Part shown: one piece after another, positions 1-5,583 of the stretch | Layout of the letters: the number at the start of each line of letters is the position of its first letter | How positions within the stretch are numbered: the stretch's first letter is position 1 | DNA from: Rhodoferax sp. | Lineage (GTDB): Bacteria; Pseudomonadota; Gammaproteobacteria; Burkholderiales; Burkholderiaceae_C | Length of the DNA stretch: 5,583 nt | Direction of reading: 5' to 3' | NCBI GenBank assembly: GCA_029946045.1 | Contig: JAQSDS010000121.1 | Coordinates: 1 to 5,583 of the forward strand | Notes under the pieces: model-generated | The model's input: the letters and a program-made list of their open reading frames with translations, nothing else | Databases searched by the model: none | Told to the model about the DNA's origin: nothing | Program-made: the position numbers and the translations under genes

Positions 1-1872
1 CTGCACCTGGCGCAAATCGGGTTGGGTGATTTCAATCGGATCTTCTGCGGTCCAGATCTTGCGATCGGGCGTGTTGAGAAAGCCCAGCACCGAATGCAGC
101 GTGGTGGTTTTTCCCGAACCCGTGGGGCCCACGCACAGCACCATACCGTAGGGCCGTGAAATGGCGTCGTGCAACTGGGTGTAATTGATCTCGGTCAGTC
201 CGAGCTTGTTCATGGCGATGGGTTTGCTGGATGCCAGCAGGCGCATGACCACGTCTTCGAGGCCGTTGGCCGTGGGGATGGTGGCAATGCGCAATTCGAG
301 CCGGTGTTTTTTGGAAAACTTGCTGAAATTGATCTTGCCGTCCTGCGGCTTGCGGCGCTCAGAAATGTCCAGGTCGGCCATGATCTTGAGTCGCGCCACC
401 AGCGCCGCGCGGTAGGTGTGCGGCAGCTCCAGGTAGGGCGACAGCATGCCGTCCTTGCGGAAACGGATGCGTACTTTGGCGCGTCGGGGTTGCGATTCAA
501 CGTGGATGTCGGACACGCCCCGGCCATGGGCTTCGATGATCATGGTGTTGATCAGGCGTACCAAGGTGTTGTCGGATTGCTCAATGGCTTTTTCGTCGTC
601 CTCGGGCGCGTCATCCCCGGAGCTGTGCTCCATGGACTCCAGCAATTCGCTGGAGCTGGTTTGCCCGCTGCTGAGGTCCTCAAGAAGGTCCGTGTCTTCG
701 TCGACCACGGGGTGGTGCAGGCCAAATTTTTGATAGGACTCGCGGATCTTCTGTTTGATCTGCAACTCATCGCCCAGCGTGGCAATGACCCGGCCCTGCA
801 CCAGAAATTCCAGTTCTTCGAGCATTTTGCGCTGGGTCGGGTCGACAGTCGCCACCACGGTCATGTTGTCGCGCAGCATCAGGGGCATCACGTTGAGCCG
901 CAGGGCGGTGGTCATCGGGATTTTTTTCAGGGCCGCATCTTCTACGGGAAACAGCTTGACGTCGACCACCGGGTAGCCCATTTTGCGGGCCAGTGCGGTC
1001 ATGAGATCGTGCCGCGTCAGAAAACCCATCTTGACAAGTAATTCGCCCAAGGGCACAGAGCGCTCTGTTTTTTGCTGCTCAAGTGCGAGTTTGAGTTGCT
1101 CCTCGCTGATGTAGCCGAGCAGGGTCAGCGCCTCGCCAACCCGGATCATCGGCATTTTGGACTGCTGCGCCAGGGCCTGCATCAATTGCTCGGGAAACAG
1201 CACGGCGGTGTCCAGAAGGTAGTCGCCCAGCTTTCTGTTGCGCAAGTAGGTTTGTTCTTCGGCCGCTTGCTCAACTTGCTGCGCGGTGACCACCTCGTGA
1301 TCGACCAGAACCTTGCCGATATGGCTGCCCAGGGTGAATCGGGCGAAGACTTCATGCGGCATGAAGACACGCTCGATCGATCCTTCATCGCCGATGGGCG
1401 GGAACAGGAACAGGCCATAGTCGGTTTCGACGCAACCAATGGTGAGGCCCGAGAGTGGCGCGCCGTTTTTCAGCACCAGGTGGTAGTCCACCGTGGCGCG
1501 GTGGCCCAGAATGTCTGCAAATTGCTCGCTGGTGCTGATCTCTTGCGGGTGCAGTAGTTTCTTCAGGGTGATGCGCAAAAACTGGGCGAACGGCAAGGCT
1601 ACTGGGGTTTTGTTCTGTTCAATCTGGATGACGGCAACTTTTTTGGCTGGGTCCAGAGTGATCAGCAGGCAGCGCCGGACGGCCCCATTCAAACCCTCGA
1701 TGTCGCATTCTTTCGGCTCGCGCCAGGGCTCGGGTGACTGGTACGTGGCAAAGGGCGGCGGTGGCCAGCTAAATGCCGACGTTTTGTCGTGGCCTGCTGC
1801 GGCAGACTTGTGCGGTCCATGCGGCTGGAATTTCGCATCTTCTTTCGGGAACAAAGTGTCGGCCAGGGTCAT
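1..1872 (-). CDS. GspE/PulE/PilB-family secretion/pilus ATPase, 3' end cut by window
   Basis: This is a hexameric traffic ATPase of the type II secretion/type IV pilus family, expected to power pseudopilin or pilin assembly at the cytoplasmic face of the inner membrane. The 624 visible codons stay open to the left edge. Motor features seen: VSDIHVE (453-459), RIRFRKDG (468-475), ISERRKPQDGK (503-513), RIATIPTANG (528-537), Walker A GPTGSGKTT (582-590) and Asp-box AEDPIE (609-614). Walker B, the His box and the zinc-binding region would lie outside the window. Residues 1-54 are low-complexity, and 55-182 form a domain I do not recognise. Residues 183-300 carry four MshEN-like repeats with glycines at 186, 216, 246 and 276; up to 383 follows the rest of a T2SSE N-terminal domain. 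Residues 389-432 are an acidic serine-rich linker. ATG at 1872 is the first ATG after an in-frame stop and has GAGG five bases upstream. No gspF/pilC-like or pilin neighbour is visible. The family is certain, but the system it serves is not. Confidence 0.93.
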   Translation of the reverse strand, partial: MTLADTLFPKEDAKFQPHGPHKSAAAGHDKTSAFSWPPPPFATYQSPEPWREPKECDIEGLNGAVRRCLLITLDPAKKVAVIQIEQNKTPVALPFAQFLRITLKKLLHPQEISTSEQFADILGHRATVDYHLVLKNGAPLSGLTIGCVETDYGLFLFPPIGDEGSIERVFMPHEVFARFTLGSHIGKVLVDHEVVTAQQVEQAAEEQTYLRNRKLGDYLLDTAVLFPEQLMQALAQQSKMPMIRVGEALTLLGYISEEQLKLALEQQKTERSVPLGELLVKMGFLTRHDLMTALARKMGYPVVDVKLFPVEDAALKKIPMTTALRLNVMPLMLRDNMTVVATVDPTQRKMLEELEFLVQGRVIATLGDELQIKQKIRESYQKFGLHHPVVDEDTDLLEDLSSGQTSSSELLESMEHSSGDDAPEDDEKAIEQSDNTLVRLINTMIIEAHGRGVSDIHVESQPRRAKVRIRFRKDGMLSPYLELPHTYRAALVARLKIMADLDISERRKPQDGKINFSKFSKKHRLELRIATIPTANGLEDVVMRLLASSKPIAMNKLGLTEINYTQLHDAISRPYGMVLCVGPTGSGKTTTLHSVLGFLNTPDRKIWTAEDPIEITQPDLRQVQ

Positions 1873-1877
1873 CGTCG

Positions 1878-1881
1878 CCTC
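1878..1881 (-). promoter_or_regulatory. Ribosome binding site of the GspE-like ATPase
   Basis: GAGG on the minus strand lies five bases before the ATG at 1872. Spacing and sequence fit a Shine-Dalgarno site. It supports this start, since no other ATG occurs between it and the upstream in-frame stop. Confidence 0.6.
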
Positions 1882-1991
1882 GATATCTAAAGATTGGTAA
1901 GAGAGCCAATGCCATTTTGCGGCTAATTTTGGGATCAACCTCTAACAGCCGGGTTTTTTTTGCGCTAACGTGAGTTGGCTCGTTAACTGTT

Positions 1992-1996
1992 GAGGA
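1992..1996 (+). promoter_or_regulatory. Possible ribosome binding site of the GMC oxidoreductase
   Basis: GAGGA lies 13 bases before the ATG at 2010, a longer spacing than ideal. The start is fixed mainly by the protein: the Rossmann motif begins at residue 5, as is usual in GMC enzymes, which leaves no room for a later start. Confidence 0.4.
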
Positions 1997-2009
1997 CCGG
2001 GAAAACCCC

Positions 2010-3602
2010 ATGTTTGACTATCTCATTATCGGCGCTGGCTCGGCCGGCTGTGTGCTGGCTGGGCGTCTGTCCGAAGACCCCGAGGTCACGGTGGCGCTGC
2101 TGGAAGCCGGCCCGGCAGACAGCAGCGTGCTGATTCATTGTCCGGCCGGTCTGGCTGTCATGGCCAAGTTCGGCTTGTCGGGCTGGGGTCTCCATACCGT
2201 GCCACAAGCCGGTTTGAACGGCCGTTCGGGCTACCAGCCGCGCGGCAAGGTGCTGGGCGGCTCCAGTTCCCTCAACGCCATGGTCTATACCCGTGGCCAT
2301 CCGGGCGACTATGATTTCTGGGCAGCGCAGGGCAACCCGGGCTGGTCGTATGCCGAGGTGCTGCCGTTTTTCAAAAAGGCCGAGCACAACGAACGCGGCG
2401 CCGATGCATTTCACGGCGTGGGCGGACCGCTGAATGTGATGGATTTACGCAGCCCCAATCGTTTTTCAGAGCTGTTTGTGCAGGCGGGTGAACAGGCGGG
2501 CTATGCGCGCAACGCCGATTTCAATGGCGCCAGCCTGGAGGGCGTGGGTCCTTATCAGGTGACCCACAAGCACGGCGAACGTCACAGCGCAGCCAAAGCG
2601 TATGTCACGCCCCATCTGTCGCGGCCCAACTTAAAGGTGTTTACCGGCGCGCACACCACCCGCATCCTGATGGACGGCAAGCGTGCCGTTGGGGTCGAAT
2701 ATGTGCATGAAGGCCAGACCCGGCGGCTGAAATGCCGCCGCGAAGTGTTGCTGAGCGCGGGGGCCATCCAGTCGCCGCAGATCTTGATGCTGTCGGGCAT
2801 TGGCCCGCGCGAGCACCTGCTGGCGCAGCAGATCACTCCGATCCACCACTTGGCCGGCGTGGGTCAGCATCTGCACGACCACATCGACATGGTGCAGGTG
2901 GTGGATGCCCCACGCGGCAAAGACCTGTTTGGCGTGTCGCCAAGGAGCGTGCTGCGCATGATCAAAGGTATTTTTGAGTGGCAAAAAACGCGCAGCGGCA
3001 TGTTGACCACCAACTTTGCCGAGGCGGGCGGCTTCATCAAGAGCGACGCATCTGAGGCCGTACCCGACCTGCAACTGCACTTTGTGATTGGCAAGCTCAT
3101 CAACCATGGTCGCACCACCGCGCTGGGTCAGGGCTATTCGTGCCATGTGTGTTTGTTGCGCCCCATGAGCCGCGGCAGCGTGCGTTTGGCCAGCAAAGAC
3201 CCGCTGGCGCTGCCGCTGGTGGACCCGGCTTTTTTGAGCCAACCGGACGACATGGCGCGCATGGTGCGTGGTTTCAAGTTGATGCGCAACATTCTGCAGC
3301 AGCCCGCGCTGGCGCAATTTGGTGGGCGCGAGCTCTCAGTCACGGCCAGCGCGCAAACCGATGCCGAAATTGAGCAAGCCATCCGCAAGCTGGCCGACAC
3401 CATTTACCACCCGGTGGGCAGTTGCCGTATGGGTCCGGGTGACATGGACGTGGTCGATGCCGAGCTGCGTGTCCATGGCTTGCAGGGGCTGCGCGTGGTC
3501 GACGCGTCCATCATGCCGCGCATTGTGAGCGGCAACACCAATGCCCCGGTGATCATGATTGCTGAAAAAGCCGCCGCTATGATCAAGGCTGCGGTACCTT
3601 GA
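2010..3602 (+). CDS. GMC-family FAD-dependent oxidoreductase (choline/alcohol dehydrogenase-like)
   Basis: This flavoprotein of the glucose-methanol-choline family oxidises an alcohol to the aldehyde or ketone, passing electrons to FAD and then to an acceptor. At 530 residues it has the family's usual bacterial length. The FAD-binding Rossmann motif GAGSAG is at 8-13, with the ribose-binding acidic residue E32 in LLEAG. GMC signature 1 is at 80-95 (KVLGGSSSLNAMVYTR) and signature 2 at 251-265 (GAIQSPQILMLSGIG). The C-terminal active site has H467 in YHPVGSCRMG and N511 in SGNTNAP, the His/Asn pair of the choline dehydrogenase branch. There is no signal peptide or membrane helix, so it is probably cytoplasmic or peripherally attached. 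It is the first gene of a probable operon, with the aldo/keto reductase start 32 bases after its stop. It resembles BetA and AlkJ-type alcohol dehydrogenases, but there are no bet genes nearby, so I leave the substrate open. It looks intact. Confidence 0.95.
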   Translation: MFDYLIIGAGSAGCVLAGRLSEDPEVTVALLEAGPADSSVLIHCPAGLAVMAKFGLSGWGLHTVPQAGLNGRSGYQPRGKVLGGSSSLNAMVYTRGHPGDYDFWAAQGNPGWSYAEVLPFFKKAEHNERGADAFHGVGGPLNVMDLRSPNRFSELFVQAGEQAGYARNADFNGASLEGVGPYQVTHKHGERHSAAKAYVTPHLSRPNLKVFTGAHTTRILMDGKRAVGVEYVHEGQTRRLKCRREVLLSAGAIQSPQILMLSGIGPREHLLAQQITPIHHLAGVGQHLHDHIDMVQVVDAPRGKDLFGVSPRSVLRMIKGIFEWQKTRSGMLTTNFAEAGGFIKSDASEAVPDLQLHFVIGKLINHGRTTALGQGYSCHVCLLRPMSRGSVRLASKDPLALPLVDPAFLSQPDDMARMVRGFKLMRNILQQPALAQFGGRELSVTASAQTDAEIEQAIRKLADTIYHPVGSCRMGPGDMDVVDAELRVHGLQGLRVVDASIMPRIVSGNTNAPVIMIAEKAAAMIKAAVP

Positions 3603-3634
3603 TCCATGCCGTTTGTCCAACCACTTTGACTGCC

Positions 3635-4678
3635 ATGACCTACCAAGCCAAGCCTGCGCGTTACGACACCATGCCCTACCGCTTTTGCGGCAAAAACGGC
3701 CTCAAGCTCCCCGCCATTTCGCTGGGCTTGTGGCACAACTTTGGCGACGCTACGGCGCTGGCCAGCCAGCGCGAGATGTTGCACACCGCTTTTGATCTGG
3801 GCATCACGCACTTTGACCTGGCCAACAACTACGGACCACCCTTTGGCAGCGCCGAGACAAATTTTGGCGCGCACCTCAAACGCGACTTCAAGCCCTACCG
3901 CGACCAACTCGTCATCTCCAGCAAAGCCGGTTGGGACATGTGGCCCGGCCCCTACGGCTCGGGTGGTGGCTCGCGCAAGTACGTGCTGGCCAGCCTGGAC
4001 CAGAGCCTGCAGCGCATGGGGCTGGACTATGTGGACATCTTCTATTCGCACCGGTTCGACCCCGACACCCCGCTGGAAGAAACCATGGGTGCCTTGGCCA
4101 GCGCGGTGCAGCAGGGCAAGGCCTTGTATGTCGGCATCAGCAGCTATTCGGCCGCCAAGACGCGCGAGGCCGCCGCCCTGCTGCGCAGCATGGGCGTGCG
4201 CCCACTCATTCACCAGCCCTCGTACAGCTTGATGAACCGCTGGATCGAAGAAGATCTGCTGGCTGCGCTGGGCGATACCGGCATGGGCTGCATCGCTTTC
4301 AGCGCGCTGGCGCAGGGCCTGTTGACCGATAAATACCTCAACGGCATTCCGCAGGATGCGCGCATCAACCGACCCGGTGGTGGCTCCTTCAAGCCCGACT
4401 TTTTGAGCGATGCCAACCTCAAACATGTGCGCGCCCTCAACGACCTGGCGCAAGCGCGTGGCCAGAGCCTGGCGCAAATGGCCATCGCCTGGGTGCTGCG
4501 CGACGCCCGTGTCACCAGCGCCCTGATCGGTGCCAGTTCGGCCGCGCAAATCACCGAGCTGGCCGGGGCGCTCTCGCAGCTGGACTTCAGCGCAGACGAG
4601 CTCAAGGCGATTGACCAGCATGCGGTCGAGGGCGGCATCAACCTGTGGCACAAGCCGTCCACCGACCAACGCCCTTGA
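3635..4678 (+). CDS. gpr: Aldo/keto reductase, L-glyceraldehyde 3-phosphate reductase (YghZ/Gpr type)
   Basis: This NADPH-dependent cytosolic aldo/keto reductase is of the E. coli YghZ (AKR14) type. That enzyme reduces L-glyceraldehyde 3-phosphate to glycerol 3-phosphate and also acts on methylglyoxal. The AKR tetrad is complete: D61 and Y66 in HFDLANNYG, K97 in ISSKAG and H139 in FYSHR. YghZ-like blocks recalled from the family include CGKNGLKLPA (18-27), SLGLWHNFG (29-37), DMWPGPYGSG (101-110), LIHQPSYSLMNRW (191-203) and LAQGLLTDKYLNGIPQDAR (225-243). The cofactor-binding segment is SALIGASSAAQI (295-306). I chose ATG 3635, giving 347 residues, almost the same as E. coli YghZ. The upstream TTG at 3599 would add 12 unlike residues and overlap the GMC gene. 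No clear Shine-Dalgarno precedes 3635, so translational coupling is possible. The next gene overlaps its 3' end. Family is very sure; the physiological substrate here is inferred from similarity. Confidence 0.95.
   Translation: MTYQAKPARYDTMPYRFCGKNGLKLPAISLGLWHNFGDATALASQREMLHTAFDLGITHFDLANNYGPPFGSAETNFGAHLKRDFKPYRDQLVISSKAGWDMWPGPYGSGGGSRKYVLASLDQSLQRMGLDYVDIFYSHRFDPDTPLEETMGALASAVQQGKALYVGISSYSAAKTREAAALLRSMGVRPLIHQPSYSLMNRWIEEDLLAALGDTGMGCIAFSALAQGLLTDKYLNGIPQDARINRPGGGSFKPDFLSDANLKHVRALNDLAQARGQSLAQMAIAWVLRDARVTSALIGASSAAQITELAGALSQLDFSADELKAIDQHAVEGGINLWHKPSTDQRP
4628..4632 (+). promoter_or_regulatory. Possible ribosome binding site for the EamA transporter GTG start
   Basis: GAGGG inside the end of the aldo/keto reductase gene lies 12 bases before the GTG at 4645. 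The competing TTG start at 4675 has no purine-rich site in front of it. This gives modest support for the GTG start, although the spacing is longer than ideal. Confidence 0.3.
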
Positions 4679-5550
4679 CGCAAGATACACATACGCGCGC
4701 CAAACTGCTGGCGCTGGGCGCCATTGCCATGTGGGGCAGCCTGGCCAGCCTGGGCGTGGCCTTGCGTCACGTGCCGCCGTTTTTGCTGACTGGCCTGTCG
4801 CTCATGGTCGGTGGCCTGATTGCGCTGCCGCTCTCAAACTTCAAGCTGGCGGCGTGGCGGGTTCCGCTGCCGACGCTGGCACTCGGCGTCTATGGCTTGT
4901 TTGGCTACCATTTTTTGCTCTTTATGAGCTTGCAAAATGCACCGCCAGTACAGGCCAATCTGGTCAATTACCTGTGGCCGCTGCTGATTGTGGTGCTGGC
5001 GCCGGTGCTGTTGCCGGGGCTGACCATGCGCTGGCAGCATGTGGTGGCCGGCTTGATCGGTTTTAGCGGCGCGGTGATTGTGATTCTGGGCAACGCCGAT
5101 GCGGGACCCGGTGCGCCGCCCGGTCTACAAAGCGAATGGTTGTGGGGTTACCTGGCTGCGCTGGCATCGGCCTTCATCTGGTCCACCTACTCCTTGCTGA
5201 CGCGCCGTGTGCCGCATTTTGACACCGCCGCCATTGGCAGTTTTGCCTGGGTCTCGGGCCTGCTGGCCTTGCTTTGCCACGCGCTGATGGAGCAGAGCGT
5301 CAGCTTGAGCCTGCGCGACTGGGCGCTGATCGCCCTGATGGGCCTCGGCCCGCTGGGTGGCTCCTTCTTTTTGTGGGACAAGGCGCTCAAGACCGGGGAT
5401 GCGCGCCACATTGGTTTGTTGAGCTACCTGACGCCCTTGTTGTCCACCGCCGCGCTGCTGTGGCTCAGCGGCCGCGCCCTGACCTGGCCGGTGGCGCTGG
5501 CAGGGGTTTTGATTGTGGGCGCGGCCTGGCTGGGTACGCGCGTCAGATAA
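4645..5550 (+). CDS. EamA/DMT-superfamily transporter (ten-helix metabolite exporter)
   Basis: This inner-membrane carrier of the drug/metabolite transporter superfamily contains two EamA repeats. About ten hydrophobic segments can be read, near residues 20-40, 45-64, 74-94, 103-124, 130-149, 165-185, 192-212, 225-245, 254-275 and 279-297, with the repeat boundary near 150-165. LVNYLWPLL (106-114) after helix 3 resembles the YddG-type aromatic amino acid exporter branch, and the second half has the matching YLTPLLS (261-267). Members usually export amino acids or other small metabolites; the substrate here is unknown. The start is ambiguous. GTG 4645 overlaps the upstream gene by 34 bases and has a distant GAGGG. 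TTG 4675 overlaps the upstream stop by three bases (TTGA) and gives a 291-residue protein with a shorter N-terminus. No ATG precedes helix 1. The overlap argues for co-transcription and coupling with the reductase. No terminator hairpin is visible after the stop. Confidence 0.92.
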   Translation: MAQAVHRPTPLTQDTHTRAKLLALGAIAMWGSLASLGVALRHVPPFLLTGLSLMVGGLIALPLSNFKLAAWRVPLPTLALGVYGLFGYHFLLFMSLQNAPPVQANLVNYLWPLLIVVLAPVLLPGLTMRWQHVVAGLIGFSGAVIVILGNADAGPGAPPGLQSEWLWGYLAALASAFIWSTYSLLTRRVPHFDTAAIGSFAWVSGLLALLCHALMEQSVSLSLRDWALIALMGLGPLGGSFFLWDKALKTGDARHIGLLSYLTPLLSTAALLWLSGRALTWPVALAGVLIVGAAWLGTRVR

Positions 5551-5583
5551 GCAGGCTTTCGCCGTGCACAATGCGGCCATGAT
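5551..5583 (+). other. Short tail after the transporter, possibly the start of another gene at 5579
   Basis: The last 33 bases hold an ATG at 5579 that could open a rightward gene, and a CACAAT hexamer at 5567-5572 that resembles a -10 box seven bases before it. There is no Shine-Dalgarno and no convincing -35. With only five bases of possible coding sequence visible, this is speculative. Confidence 0.2.

Larger units (their letters stand above)
1873..2009. promoter_or_regulatory. Divergent intergenic region between the ATPase and the GMC/AKR/transporter cluster
   Basis: The 137 bases between two divergently read start codons must hold the promoters of both units. It is more AT-rich than the flanking genes and contains a run of eight T at 1954-1961. 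A perfect 5-bp inverted repeat TAACG/CGTTA lies at 1966-1970 and 1981-1985 with a 10-base loop, and its right arm runs into the palindrome GTTAAC. No hexamer pair matches a sigma-70 consensus well. The best rightward pair, TTGCGC (from 1960) and TTAACT with a 17-base spacer, is weak, so I do not call a specific promoter. The regulatory role is inferred from position. Confidence 0.5.

Noticed and set aside
169..1041. 290-codon open frame on the plus strand
   Set aside because: It is antisense to the GspE-like ATPase, whose reading frame carries clear motor motifs. The His/Gln-rich translation is typical of a shadow frame.
1943..1961. GC-rich AGCCGGG followed by T8 as a rho-independent terminator
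   Set aside because: No complementary stem precedes the T-run. It also lies between two divergent start codons, where no transcript needs to end.
1769..2011. 80-codon minus-strand frame covering the intergenic region and the ATPase start
   Set aside because: It is in a different frame from the ATPase over the shared part, and it lacks a ribosome binding site and recognisable features. It would run over the divergent promoter region.
2631..3317. 228-codon minus-strand open frame inside the GMC gene
   Set aside because: It is a shadow of the GMC oxidoreductase, with low-complexity His/Gln/Ala content and no recognisable domain.
3599..3634. Upstream TTG start for the aldo/keto reductase
   Set aside because: It would add 12 residues with no counterpart in YghZ-type enzymes and overlap the GMC gene. 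ATG 3635 gives the family length.
3404..4690. 428-codon open frame on the minus strand across the end of the GMC gene and the whole reductase gene
   Set aside because: It is antisense to two genes with complete, recognisable catalytic motifs. Its translation shows no family motif, and its openness is explained by the high-GC codon bias of the sense strand.

Overview
The window looks like a chromosomal segment of a beta-proteobacterium, most plausibly a Burkholderiales/Comamonadaceae-type organism. This is inferred from the high G+C, strong GC-ending codon use and the gene families; there is no rRNA or other marker to fix the taxon. It holds four protein genes. I see no RNA genes, mobile elements or CRISPR array.

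The left third (1-1872, minus strand) is the first 624 codons of a GspE/PulE/PilB-type secretion or pilus ATPase. The gene runs off the left edge just after the Walker A and Asp-box motifs. Its N-terminal half is unusual: an unassigned domain of about 130 residues, then four MshEN-like repeats spaced exactly 30 residues apart, then an acidic serine-rich linker before the motor.

A 137-bp divergent intergenic region (1873-2009) separates it from a rightward cluster of three tightly packed genes. These are a GMC-family FAD oxidoreductase (2010-3602), an aldo/keto reductase very close to E. coli YghZ/Gpr, L-glyceraldehyde 3-phosphate reductase (3635-4678), and an EamA/DMT-family ten-helix transporter (4645-5550). 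The second and third genes overlap, and the first gap is 32 bp, so one transcript is likely.

Together the three suggest a small module for alcohol/aldehyde redox chemistry plus transport of a small metabolite; the actual substrates cannot be read from the sequence. The last 33 bases hold no complete gene, but may contain the start of another at 5579. I found no strong case for a new defence or mobile system. The most notable signal is the repeat architecture of the ATPase.
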